Source of the DNA: Alloalcanivorax dieselolei B5
Lineage (GTDB): Bacteria; Pseudomonadota; Gammaproteobacteria; Pseudomonadales; Alcanivoracaceae
Assembly (NCBI RefSeq): GCF_000300005.1
Contig: NC_018691.1
Location: 1,798,001 to 1,862,000 of the forward strand
Direction: 5' to 3'
DNA: 64,000 nucleotides
Below the pieces are notes generated by a model that was given only the letters and a program-made list of their open reading frames with translations, had not been told where the DNA came from and did not search any database. Of this stretch, positions 53,878-61,678 are shown piece by piece; the first letter of the stretch is position 1; every line of letters begins with the position of its first letter. The position numbers and the translations under genes were made by a program.

Positions 53878-55191
53878 GTGATTATGGTGTCCTCTCTCCC
53901 CCTCGCGTCTGGGCCGGATCGTGTTTTTTCCGTGCTTTCCAGTCTTCTGCTTTTCGCCTTCCTCTCCCTGTTGATGACCTTCCGCTACAGCTATGCCGTG
54001 GTGCCTTTACTGGCCGGAGGTGTGGCCTTGAGTGGGCTGTTGTTTGTGTGGCTTCAGCCGGGGCATTCCTTGCGGCTGGGCCGGGGAGATGTTCTTTGCC
54101 TGGCTGTTCTTCTTCTGTTCTCCCTGCTTTGGTTGGCGGATGTGGGGCGGACGGGCAAGTGGCCGGTAGGCGAAGGGAACCAGGGTATTCTGCTGCCATT
54201 GTGGCCCATGCTGGCGGCCCTGGTGCTAATGGCCTGGCGTGCGTTTCCGCCGAAGGTTGGGTTTTGGTGGGCCGGGGTGGCGTTGGGGGCGTTGCTGGCC
54301 GGGGGCATCGCTTCCTATGAGCATTGGGTGCTGGGGCGCGGGCGGCCGGACAATGGCATGAACGCCATTCCCTTCGGTAATATTTCGTTGTTGTTGGCGA
54401 CGCTATCGCTGGTGGGACTACTAACGCGATTGGGGATGCGGCCTGTGAAAGGGGAGTGGTGGTTGCGGGGCTTTTACGCGCTGGCAATCGGTGCCGGTTT
54501 GCTCGCCGCCGTGCTGTCGGGCACCCGAGGCAGTTGGATTGTTTTCCCGGCTCTGATTTTGCTGGTGTTTGGCGTTTTCTGGCGGCAATTGCATCGGGGC
54601 GGCATGGTGGCCTTGGCGCTTTTGGTGGCGGTGGTGGTTCTGAGTGCGTCCTTCATGCCCCGGGCCGGGGTGACCCAGCGCGTGGCCCAGGCGGTGGAGA
54701 ATCTGGAGGAATATACTGAAGGCGATACCTATTCCTCTCTGGGCATTCGCCTGGAAATGTGGCGGGCCGGTGTCCGGTTGTTCCGTGAGAAGCCCATTCT
54801 TGGTTGGGGCGAAGGGCGGTTGGAGGAGCGCCGTGACCAATGGGTGTCTGAGGGGCTTTACGATAAGGGCATCAGCCGTTACGACCAACTCCACAACGAC
54901 CTGATCGATACCGCCGCCCGCCGTGGTCTGGTGGGGCTGGTTTCGTTATTGCTGCTGTATGGCGTGCCGCTCGTCCTGTTCGCTACACACTTGCGGCGTC
55001 GCAGGGATGTTCAGGGACAGGCGCTGGCCTTGTCCGGGGTAATCGTGGTGGTGGCGTTCATCGGTTTCGGGCTGACGCAGTCCCTGTTGCGGGATGTGCG
55101 CGGGTTGTCCGGCTTCCTCGGGATGCTGACGGCGTGCTGGTGTTTGTTGAAGGCGACGCCGGAGGGTGCGAGAGAAACGGCTCAAAGCTGA
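53878..55191 (+). CDS. O-antigen ligase/polymerase superfamily membrane protein
   Basis: Polytopic inner-membrane protein of 437 residues with about 11 spans and a long periplasmic loop. Wzy_C/WaaL features are AAVLSGTRGSWIVFPALI, LEMWRAGVRLFREKPILGWGEG and YDQLHNDLIDTAARRGLVGL, with the conserved His in the last. It may be the ligase WaaL that joins the polymer to lipid A-core, while the AT-rich gene at 38538 would be Wzy; the reverse cannot be excluded. GC-rich, unlike wzy. The GTG at 53878 follows AAAGGA; a TTG at 53845 and an ATG at 53884 are alternatives. Confidence 0.85.
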   Translation: MIMVSSLPLASGPDRVFSVLSSLLLFAFLSLLMTFRYSYAVVPLLAGGVALSGLLFVWLQPGHSLRLGRGDVLCLAVLLLFSLLWLADVGRTGKWPVGEGNQGILLPLWPMLAALVLMAWRAFPPKVGFWWAGVALGALLAGGIASYEHWVLGRGRPDNGMNAIPFGNISLLLATLSLVGLLTRLGMRPVKGEWWLRGFYALAIGAGLLAAVLSGTRGSWIVFPALILLVFGVFWRQLHRGGMVALALLVAVVVLSASFMPRAGVTQRVAQAVENLEEYTEGDTYSSLGIRLEMWRAGVRLFREKPILGWGEGRLEERRDQWVSEGLYDKGISRYDQLHNDLIDTAARRGLVGLVSLLLLYGVPLVLFATHLRRRRDVQGQALALSGVIVVVAFIGFGLTQSLLRDVRGLSGFLGMLTACWCLLKATPEGARETAQS

Positions 55192-55212
55192 TTTCTGAGC
55201 GGCTGTGGGAAG
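55183..55212 (+). repeat. 30-bp direct repeat, left copy (ligase gene 3' end)
   Basis: CAAAGCTGATTTCTGAGC followed by GGCTGTGGGAAG, which contains the ligase gene stop codon. It recurs at 56619-56648 with one mismatch. The two copies bound the HigBA-containing segment. Confidence 0.85.
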
Positions 55213-55322
55213 CTTGCTTGCAAGCGAATGCCCAACACCGGAGGCCGTATTCACCAGCAGGCTGGCTCCCACAGAAACCTCAGCTACGAAGCCGCTGTGG
55301 GAGCCGCCCGGCAAGCTTCCCA
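55196..55322. repeat. REP doublet and extra unit (GTGGGAG subtype)
   Basis: GGCTGTGGGAAGCTTGCTTG with CAAGCGAATG, its partner ATTCACCAGCAGGCTGGC with CCCACAG, then a further left-hand unit CCGCTGTGGGAGCCGCCCGG. They follow the ligase gene stop. Confidence 0.85.
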
Positions 55323-55463
55323 CTGATTGATCTCCTGCAAGGTAACGACACAGGTCTTGGGTCTGGCCAAGCCTGCTTGATACTGTTTATATGGGCAGCA
55401 TATTGTGATGGGTAATCCATGGGTCAATTCATGACTTCGGTACTCGTGGCGGGGGCTAACGAG
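55321..55463 (+). pseudogene. Relic of a second PRTase-SLOG module
   Basis: CACTGATTGATCTCCT at 55321 matches the left boundary of the intact PRTase-SLOG unit at 49876. At 55431, ATGACTTCGGTACTCGTGGC matches the first bases of the SLOG-like gene at 53082 (21 of 23 bases through the following GGG), coding MTSVLVAG against MTSVFVAG. Everything between and after has been lost. It looks like an internally deleted copy of the module. Confidence 0.65.
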
Positions 55464-55470
55464 CCATCAC

Positions 55471-55499
55471 TTGACGCACAATGGTGTTGTGCATAGAAT
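55471..55499 (+). promoter_or_regulatory. higBA promoter and operator
   Basis: TTGACG (55471-55476), 17 bases, TAGAAT (55494-55499). The inverted repeat GCACAA (55476-55481) / TTGTGC (55487-55492) fills the spacer, a natural site for HigA autorepression. Confidence 0.75.
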
Positions 55500-55519
55500 G
55501 AGCAAAGAGAATCAGGGAC

Positions 55520-55813
55520 ATGGCTGTCGAATTCAGGGACGTGTGGCTGGAGGCGTTTTACGAGAATAGCCAAAGCCATCGGAGGATACCCAGTACCATC
55601 GAAGGGGCATTGTTCAGGAAGCTGGAGATCCTGGACGCGGCGACCCGGGAGTCTGACTTGAGGAGCTCTCCGGGGAATCGGTTCGAGCACCTTGAAGGAA
55701 ATCTGGACGGGTGGTGTTCTATCCGGGTAAACAAGCAGTACCGCCTGATCTTCGAATGGATCGATGGCGTTGCTCAAGGCACTTATCTGGATCCTCATAT
55801 CTACAAGGGCTAG
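55520..55813 (+). CDS. higB: HigB-type toxin (RelE superfamily)
   Basis: Ribosome-dependent mRNA interferase candidate of 97 residues. The family pattern is EGALFRKLEILDAATRESDLRSSPGNRFEHLEGNLDGWCSIRVNKQYRLIFEW and DPHIYKG at the end, with the catalytic-type Arg and His positions present. The toxin gene stands first, before the HTH antitoxin, as is normal in higBA. A clear promoter with an inverted repeat lies upstream. Confidence 0.92.
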   Translation: MAVEFRDVWLEAFYENSQSHRRIPSTIEGALFRKLEILDAATRESDLRSSPGNRFEHLEGNLDGWCSIRVNKQYRLIFEWIDGVAQGTYLDPHIYKG

Positions 55814-55827
55814 TGGAGGATAAGGTT

Positions 55828-56157
55828 ATGCGGAACACAAGACGTCGTCCGGTCACGGTTGGCGAGATGCTGGTGAGCGAGTTCCTGGAGCCCATGAATA
55901 TCGAAATCGGTGAGCTGGCCGAGGCAATGGGCGTCCACAGGAACACGTTGAGCCGGATCGTTCACGACAAAGGCGTTCTGACCGCCCCCATGGCGATCAA
56001 GTTGGCCGCGGCCTTGGGGAACACCCCGGAATTCTGGCTCAATATTCAACACGCGGTGGCGTTGTGGGATGTACGCCAGAGTGCCCATGAGCATGAAGCG
56101 AGAAACGTGAGAAGAGTCACGGGGCACTTGGAGAATAGAAAAGCGGCGACTCTTTGA
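55828..56157 (+). CDS. higA: HigA antitoxin (XRE family)
   Basis: HTH antitoxin of 109 residues. RRRPVTVGEMLVSEFLEPMNI and GELAEAMGVHRNTLSRIVHDKG form the DNA-binding part, followed by LAAALGNTPEFWLNIQHAVALW, all typical of HigA. The ATG at 55828 follows GGATAAGG and is 14 bases after the higB stop. Confidence 0.93.
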   Translation: MRNTRRRPVTVGEMLVSEFLEPMNIEIGELAEAMGVHRNTLSRIVHDKGVLTAPMAIKLAAALGNTPEFWLNIQHAVALWDVRQSAHEHEARNVRRVTGHLENRKAATL

Positions 56158-56302
56158 TCACCATGAAAATATAGAAACTCAGAGTTTGGTGCGCACCCGC
56201 CAATAGCCTGGTTCCGAGTCCTGGTTGCTCATACTCGTACCATGCGGCGGCCTCTATCGCTTCCTGCGAGGCCTCTTGCAGTATCCTTACCGTGTCCCAC
56301 TT
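56114..56302 (-). pseudogene. Truncated ParE/RelE toxin fragment
   Basis: On the minus strand, directly after the PF09720-type antitoxin stop and in the same frame, WDTVRILQEASQEAIEAAAWYEYEQPGLGTRLLAG reads as the N-terminal helix of a ParE/RelE toxin. There is no start codon in that frame, and the frame soon runs into the higA 3' end on the opposite strand. The toxin half is lost, which leaves its antitoxin gene as an orphan. Confidence 0.75.
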
Positions 56303-56545
56303 TTATCGGCCTATTCTTGCGCGAACCTTTGGTCGGAACCCATTGCGGCTTAACAGCGTGGCCTTGCCGCTCTTGACGTTGGACACACGGCGAGCAATTT
56401 CATCGTCCCAGGCTTGGGCGTGCTCAACAGAGTCATCCCGAGGGCCGTCCAAGCTCATTATGAGCTCGCGAGCCAGCGCCGCACGCTCCGACTCGGAGAG
56501 ACTGGTAATCTGGGAACGTAGGAAATGGAATGCTTCGGTAGTCAC
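56303..56545 (-). CDS. Orphan addiction module antitoxin, PF09720 family
   Basis: Protein of 80 residues. SLSESERAALARELIMSLDG and AQAWDDEIARRVSNVKSGKA match the PF09720 antitoxin core. The start is GTG at 56545. The partner toxin downstream is only a fragment (56114-56302). It is distinct from the intact pair at 45934-46433. It is convergent with higA. Confidence 0.83.
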   Translation of the reverse strand: MTTEAFHFLRSQITSLSESERAALARELIMSLDGPRDDSVEHAQAWDDEIARRVSNVKSGKATLLSRNGFRPKVRARIGR

Positions 56546-56618
56546 GGTGCCTCCGCGAGTGGTGATGTTGCCATGCTATCGCGGTTCAGAGGCGCTAACA
56601 AGGCGGTCAAAAGGGGCG

Positions 56619-56648
56619 CAAAGCTGATTTCTGAGCTGCTGTGGGAAG
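56619..56648 (+). repeat. 30-bp direct repeat, right copy
   Basis: CAAAGCTGATTTCTGAGC followed by TGCTGTGGGAAG, one mismatch to 55183-55212. Here it is not preceded by a ligase gene, so it marks the right boundary of the segment carrying HigBA. Confidence 0.85.
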
Positions 56649-56742
56649 ATTGCCGGGCGGCGCTCCGCTTGCAAGCGAATTGCCAACGGCAGGGGAAAAT
56701 AATTCGCTGCCAAGGCAGCTCCCACAGCGGCTTCGTTGTCCG
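56630..56742. repeat. REP doublet, diverged subtype
   Basis: GCTGCTGTGGGAAGATTGCC, an insert GGGCGGCGCTCC, GCTTGCAAGCGAATTGCC, then ATTCGCTGCCAAGGCAGC with TCCCACAGC. The right half with TGCCAAGGCAGC differs from the common GCCAGCAGGCTGGC form and recurs at 60025-60058 and, inverted, at 63443. Confidence 0.8.
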
Positions 56743-56865
56743 GCATGATGGTTTTCAGTTGGACCCTAATCCGGAGTCCGCCCGGGCAGCGTCCGACAGA
56801 GAAAAGCTCCCGTGTAGAAGAGCTGCAAAGCCGCTATTGCAAATGCTCCGGACCTATTCGCCTGC

Positions 56866-56926
56866 AGGGCAGGCTCCTACAGCGGGGTTACGAAGCCGCT
56901 GTGGGAGCTACCCTGGAGGCGAACGA
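56866..56926. repeat. REP doublet, short
   Basis: CGCCTGCAGGGCAGGCTCCT with ACAGC, then GCTGTGGGAGCTACCCTGGA with GGCGAACG, just after the 3' end of the TRAP permease gene. The 386-bp gap 56546-56931 holds only REPs and the 30-bp repeat. Confidence 0.78.
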
Positions 56927-56931
56927 AGAGG

Positions 56932-58249
56932 TCAGAACTTCGCCTGCCCGGGTAGCCACAGCACCAGTTGCGGGAACAGGGAAATCAGCACCACCACTAC
57001 CAGCATCACCGCCACGAAGGGCAGGGCGCCGCGCAGGATGTGGCCCCATTGCATGCCCGGTGGTGCCACGCCTTTGAAGTAGAACAGGCTGCCGCCCACC
57101 GGCGGGGTCAGGAAGGCGGTTTGCAGCATCACCGCCACGCAGGTGATCACCCACAGCGGATCCAGATCGTACTGCCGGATCAGCGGTAGGAAGATCGGGA
57201 ACAGGATCAGCACGATGGCGATCCAGTCGATGAAGGCGCCGAGGACGAACGTCAGCCCCATGATCACCAGGTAGACACCCCATTTGCTCAGGTTAAGGTG
57301 GCTGACGAAGTCAACGATGATCTGGTCGCCGTCCATGCTGTGGAACAGGGCGGTGAAGCATACCGCGCCGACGATGGTGATCATCGCCATGGCGGTGATC
57401 TTGGCGGTTTCCTGCACCGATTCCTTGAGCATGGTGAGGCTGAAGCGGCCGTAGGCGATGGTCATCAGCAGAGCGACGAAGGCGCCGACACCGGAGGCTT
57501 CGGTGGGGGTGGCCCAGCCGGAGAAGATCGAGCCGAGCACCGCCGCCACCAGAATCACCGGCGGCACCAGATTGATCAGAGCGCCGCTGATGCGTTTGCC
57601 AACCGGCATGGCGGCGGCTTCTTCCGGGCTGAGCGCGGGGCCCCGTTCCGGGTAGCGCCAGCACAGCCCCAGTACGTACAGCACGTAGCACAGCGACAAC
57701 AACAGGCCCGGCACGATGGCGGCCAGGAACAGCTTGCCCACCGACAACTCCGCTTCATTGCCCATGACGATCAGCATGATGCTGGGCGGGATCAGTACGC
57801 CCAGGGTGCCGCCGGCGGTGATCAGCGGAGATTTCCTTGCGGTAGCCATATTTTTCCAGCACCGGCGCGGCCAGCAGGCCCATGGTCACCACCGAGGCGC
57901 CGACGATGCCGGTGGTGGCGGCGAAGATGGTGGAGACGATGATGACCGCCACCGCCAGACCGCCGCGCACCGGGCCCAGCAGGTAGCGCAGTGACTCGAA
58001 CAGGCCTTCCGCCACCGCCGATCGCGACAGGAAGTTGGCCATCAACGTGAACAACGGGATCGCCACCAGAGTGTAGTTGTTCATGGTGGAGAACACGGCG
58101 CTGACAAAAATGTCGATGATGCCGGTGCCCCAACTGGTGAGACCGAACAACATGGCGATGCCGCCGAACACGAAGGCGATCGGGTGGCCGGTGGCGATGC
58201 CCAGCAGCAGCGCGGCGAACATGCCGGCGATGATCCAGACTTCATTCAT
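56932..58249 (-). pseudogene. dctM: TRAP transporter large permease (DctM), frameshifted
   Basis: Large 12-TM subunit of a DctPQM TRAP transporter. The N-terminal part begins MNEVWIIAGMFAALLLGIATG at 58249 and runs to EKYGYRKEISA; the rest continues in another frame as LITAGGTLGVLIPPSIMLIV to the stop at 56932. A single-base deletion near 57825-57835 explains the break, since a normal gene would read through ISA-LITAGGTLG. Either the strain has lost the permease or the base is a sequencing error. The short downstream frame could start at an internal ATG (57849) but would lack the first third. It is the last gene of a minus-strand operon. Confidence 0.85.
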
Positions 58250-58778
58250 GTTGCGCCTCCGGCTGGTCGCCGCCTTCGATCAGTACCAGAAGGTGTTTGA
58301 GGGTTTCCGAGAGGCCTTGCAGTGCCAGCAGGGCGAAGCAGACCGGAATCACCGCCTTGAACGGATACAGTGGTGGCGCGAAGGCGGTGTTGCTGGTTTC
58401 GCCCATGGACCAGGAATACTCGGTGAAGCCGATGCCGTAGACCGCCACGGTGATCACGAACGGGAAGAACAGCACCAGGTAGCTGACGATGCTGAGTAAC
58501 GCTTGCGCGCGCGGGCCCAGGTGTTCGTAGAGCAGGTCCACCGAGACGATGCTGCGATGCAGCAGAGCATAGGCGGCCACGATCATGAAGTGGAAGCCGA
58601 ACAGCATGGTGATGGTCTCGAAGGCCCAGATGCCGGGCGCATTGAAGACCCGGCGGCTGACCACTTCGAACACGGTAACCAGCATCATCGCCAGCACCGA
58701 CCAGGCGCCGATGCGGCCAACCCAGTCGCTGATGCCGTCGAGAATACGGATAAGGTGGCGTATGGCCTGCATGATCAA
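58242..58778 (-). CDS. dctQ: TRAP transporter small permease (DctQ)
   Basis: Small subunit of 178 residues with four membrane spans: RIGAWSVLAMMLVTVFEVVSRR, AFETITMLFGFHFMIVAAYALL, LLSIVSYLVLFFPFVITVAVY and VIPVCFALLALQGLSE. VFEVVSRRVFNAP and the W-ETS-like YSWSMGETSNTAFAPPLYPFK are typical of DctQ. It overlaps dctM by 8 bp and dctP by 4 bp, so the three are one operon. Confidence 0.93.
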   Translation of the reverse strand: MIMQAIRHLIRILDGISDWVGRIGAWSVLAMMLVTVFEVVSRRVFNAPGIWAFETITMLFGFHFMIVAAYALLHRSIVSVDLLYEHLGPRAQALLSIVSYLVLFFPFVITVAVYGIGFTEYSWSMGETSNTAFAPPLYPFKAVIPVCFALLALQGLSETLKHLLVLIEGGDQPEAQHE

Positions 58779-59911
58779 TCCAGCCGGTAGCCGTTGAGTT
58801 CATTGGTGCCGAAGCTCCAGGGGCCCTGCATGCGGCGGTAGGGCGCGTAGGCTTTGAGGTAGGCCTGTTGGCTTTCCAGCACGTCCTGGAAGTCCGGGTT
58901 CTTGGCGGCGATGTCGCGTACCGCCTTGTTGACGATGCCTTCGATGGTTTTCAGATCTTCGTCGGGCATTTGGTTGACTTCGATGCCGTACTCCTCCTCG
59001 AACCGTTGCGCGGCGACGCCATCCATGTAATTCCGGTTGGCGCTGGAACGGGCCATGATCGCTTCGCTGGCGGTGGCGACGATGTTCTGTAGGTCCTCGG
59101 GCAGCTCGTTCCAGGCGTCCTTGTTGATGGCGATACCGTAGACCGCCGCGCTCTGATGCCAGCCCGGGGTGGACCAGTATTTGGTGACGTCCTGCAGGTG
59201 CAGGATTTCATCGGAGTCCGGGCCGCCCACTTCGCCAGCGTCCACCACGCCCCGTTGCAGTGCTTCATAGACGTCATACACGCCGATGGATACCGGCGAG
59301 GCGCCGAGCTCGGTCATTACCCGGGTCTGGATCAGGCCGGCGATACGCACTTTCAGGCCTTTGTAATCTTCCAGGCCGCGGATCGGCACATTGGAGCGAA
59401 TGCCGGACTCGGTGCCCAGGGTAGTGATCGGGAAATAGACCGTGTTGAACTGGCCGTAAATGCGGTTGTATTGCTCCAGGCCGCCGGCGGCGTAGATCCA
59501 TTGGAAAAAGTCGAAACCGCTGAAGCCCATGACATGAGAGCCGAGCAAATCGAAGGCGGTGTTCTTGCCGGACCAGTAGTTGGGCCAGTCGCCACCGGCT
59601 TGCACGGTGCCTTTGCTGACGGTGTCGAGCACCTGGGTCGGGCTGACCAACTGGCCTTGGGAATAGCGTTTGATTTTCAGGCGGCCGTTGCTGAGCTGGT
59701 CCACCAGATCAACGAATTCCTGTTCGTATTCGCCGGAGCTGGAGGTGTCGCTCCAGGTGCTGACCATTTTCCAGGTGAAGGTTTCCTGGGAGGTTGCGGT
59801 GCTTTTTTCCGTGCTGGCATTGGCGGTGTCACCGGCTTCGCCGGAACAGCCGGCAAGGGTGAACAGGGTGAATGCGGTGATGCCGATCAGCATCGTTTTG
59901 ATGGGATTCAT
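58775..59911 (-). CDS. dctP: TRAP transporter solute-binding protein (DctP family)
   Basis: Binding protein of 378 residues. The N-terminus has a lipobox (FTLFTLAGC) followed by a Ser/Thr-rich linker, so it is a lipid-anchored form, which is less usual for DctP. FTWKMVSTWSDTSSSGEY, VSKGTVQAGGDWPNYWSGK, LKVRIAGLIQTRVMTELGASP and DAGEVGGPDSDEILHLQDVTKYW are family segments; the last resembles binding proteins for branched or cyclic acids. The start is ATG at 59911 with AGGAGCG upstream on the minus strand; the longer frame enters a REP. The ligand is probably an organic acid activated by the ligase in the same operon. Confidence 0.92.
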   Translation of the reverse strand: MNPIKTMLIGITAFTLFTLAGCSGEAGDTANASTEKSTATSQETFTWKMVSTWSDTSSSGEYEQEFVDLVDQLSNGRLKIKRYSQGQLVSPTQVLDTVSKGTVQAGGDWPNYWSGKNTAFDLLGSHVMGFSGFDFFQWIYAAGGLEQYNRIYGQFNTVYFPITTLGTESGIRSNVPIRGLEDYKGLKVRIAGLIQTRVMTELGASPVSIGVYDVYEALQRGVVDAGEVGGPDSDEILHLQDVTKYWSTPGWHQSAAVYGIAINKDAWNELPEDLQNIVATASEAIMARSSANRNYMDGVAAQRFEEEYGIEVNQMPDEDLKTIEGIVNKAVRDIAAKNPDFQDVLESQQAYLKAYAPYRRMQGPWSFGTNELNGYRLD

Positions 59912-59965
59912 GGAACGCTCCTGGATTTGTTTTAGGAATGGCGTTGGTGGGTTCGCTTTGTTCTG

Positions 59966-60061
59966 CCTACGAAGCCGCTGTGGGAGACTTGCTTGCAAGC
60001 GAATCGCCAACGGCAGGAAAGCAATTCGCTGCCAAGGCAGCTTCCCACAGCGGCTTCGATT
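59966..60061. repeat. REP doublet (TGCCAAGGCAGC subtype)
   Basis: CCGCTGTGGGAGACTTGCTT with GCAAGCGAATCGCC, then AATTCGCTGCCAAGGCAGC with TTCCCACAGC, between dctP and the DUF35 gene. Confidence 0.85.
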
Positions 60062-60482
60062 AACTCGTCGTGGGCACCCACTGCAAAAAGCAGACACCGC
60101 TGTCCTCGTCCTGCTGAAAGTGCACTTTCACACGCACGCCGCATTGAATCTTCTCCACGTCTGCGCCGAAGGCGTTGCCGAGTAGCCTTAAGCCGTTTTC
60201 CAGTTCGGCGACGACGATGGCGTAGGGGAGATGGTCCTTGAACCAGGGGTGGGGCGCGCGGTACACCACGGAGTAGGTGTAGACCACCGCCTGATCGGGC
60301 ATCACCGGCCAATGGAAACGGTCGCCGTGGCACTGTTTGCACAGGTCCCGGGGCGGCCATTGCAACTGACCGCAGGCGTCGCATTGTTGTACCCGCAGCT
60401 GCTGATCTTTGAGGCCCTGGAAGTGAGCCTGATAGAGCGGGTCCTCGATGTCGGGCAGGGGGCGTTGAACGGGGTTACCCAT
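60060..60482 (-). CDS. DUF35 OB-fold/Zn-ribbon protein, thiolase partner
   Basis: Protein of 140 residues. A rubredoxin-like zinc ribbon is formed by CDACGQLQWPPRDLCKQC, followed by the OB fold (VVYTYSVVYRAPHPWFKDHL, YAIVVAELENGLRLLGNAFG). DUF35 proteins form complexes with SCP-x/lipid-transfer-type thiolases, as in sterol side-chain breakdown. The start at 60482 has CGAGGA six bases upstream; a start at 60509 that overlaps the thiolase stop (TAATG) is also possible. Confidence 0.9.
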   Translation of the reverse strand: MGNPVQRPLPDIEDPLYQAHFQGLKDQQLRVQQCDACGQLQWPPRDLCKQCHGDRFHWPVMPDQAVVYTYSVVYRAPHPWFKDHLPYAIVVAELENGLRLLGNAFGADVEKIQCGVRVKVHFQQDEDSGVCFLQWVPTTS

Positions 60483-60508
60483 GGTGTCCTCGCTGGGTCC
60501 TGTGACCA

Positions 60509-61678
60509 TTAGTTGTGCAGGATGGCGATGGCGCCGTCGCCGAAATCGCCATAGCCGGTGACCAGGCCGAGATGGGCACCGGCCACCTGGGCCTGATCGG
60601 CGTCGCCGCGCAGTTGGCGCACCGCCTCCACCACGTGGTTCATGCCGGAGATATGCGCCTGGGAGAGCAAGCCGCCGTGGGTGTTCAGCGGTAATTCTCC
60701 GCCCAGGGCGATGCGGCCGTTGGCGACGAAGTCCGGTGCTTCGCCGCGCTGGCAGAAGCCGATTTCCTCCAACTGCCGCAGCACGATGAAGGTGAAGCAG
60801 TCATAGATCTCGGCGAAATCCAGTTCGTCCAGGCGGATGCCGGCAATGTCCAGCGCCCGCGGTGCCGCTTTGCCGATGCCCATGCCGAGAATGTCCGGGC
60901 GATTGCTGAGATCGTCCGGAGAATCGGGATGGCCTTCGGCGGTGGCCGCCACGTACACCGGCGGCTTGCCACCGGCGCGGCGCGCGGCGTCGGCGCGGGT
61001 TACCAGAATGGCGGCGGCGCCGTCGGTTTCCAAGCATACGTCCAGTAGCTTGAACGGCGTCACCAGCATCGGGGAGGCATCGTAGTCCTCCCGGCTCATG
61101 GGCCGGTCACGGAACCAGGCGCGCGGGTTGAGGTGGGCGTGGCGGCGGGTGTTCAAGGCCACCGTGGCCATGCCTTCGCGGCTGGCGTTGGTTTCATGGA
61201 ACCAGCGGTTGGCGTGCAGGCTGTACCACTGCATCGGCGCGATCATGCCGTAGGGGTATTCCAGATTGCGGCGGATGTCATCGCCGGGCCACACCACCCG
61301 GGGGCCGGAGTCGGTGGCACCCAGGCGCATGCTGCTGTAGGCGTTGCGGCCGGCGCTGACCAGCACGCGTTCGGCAATGCCCGAGGCCACCGCATGGCAG
61401 GCCAGGTGCAAACCGGCCACCGGGCTGGCGCCGCCGATCTTGATGTGGGCGTGGAACTTCAGATCGGTGATGCCCAGGCCGGCGACGAAGTCCTCGTTGG
61501 TGCCCACCCGTGAGGTCATCACCAGGCCGTCCACGGCGCCGCTTTCGGTACCTGCGTCGGCGCAGGCTTTCAGCGAGGCTTCCATCAGCAGTTGCAGGCC
61601 GCTTTTGTCGGTGCCCCGGGTGTATTCGGTTTCGCCGATGCCGGCGATGGCGGCGGTGTCCGGTTGATAGCGGCTCAT
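60509..61678 (-). CDS. Thiolase / lipid-transfer-type acetyl-CoA acetyltransferase
   Basis: Thiolase-fold enzyme of 389 residues of the SCP-x type. The reactive Cys lies in GGASPVAGLHLACHAVASGIA, DLDFAEIYDCFTFIV-like EIYDCF is present, and NTHGGLLSQAHISGMNHV holds the active-site His. Unlike classic thiolases it lacks the second CxG Cys and needs a DUF35 partner, which is the next gene. Its start overlaps the stop of the acyl-CoA ligase gene. It would shorten a branched or bulky 3-keto-acyl-CoA, or act as an aldolase partner. Confidence 0.92.
   Translation of the reverse strand: MSRYQPDTAAIAGIGETEYTRGTDKSGLQLLMEASLKACADAGTESGAVDGLVMTSRVGTNEDFVAGLGITDLKFHAHIKIGGASPVAGLHLACHAVASGIAERVLVSAGRNAYSSMRLGATDSGPRVVWPGDDIRRNLEYPYGMIAPMQWYSLHANRWFHETNASREGMATVALNTRRHAHLNPRAWFRDRPMSREDYDASPMLVTPFKLLDVCLETDGAAAILVTRADAARRAGGKPPVYVAATAEGHPDSPDDLSNRPDILGMGIGKAAPRALDIAGIRLDELDFAEIYDCFTFIVLRQLEEIGFCQRGEAPDFVANGRIALGGELPLNTHGGLLSQAHISGMNHVVEAVRQLRGDADQAQVAGAHLGLVTGYGDFGDGAIAILHN

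Noticed and set aside
57755-57849. Two separate TRAP permease proteins encoded by overlapping frames
   Set aside because: The two frames join into one normal DctM sequence with a single-base correction, and the downstream frame lacks a proper N-terminus.
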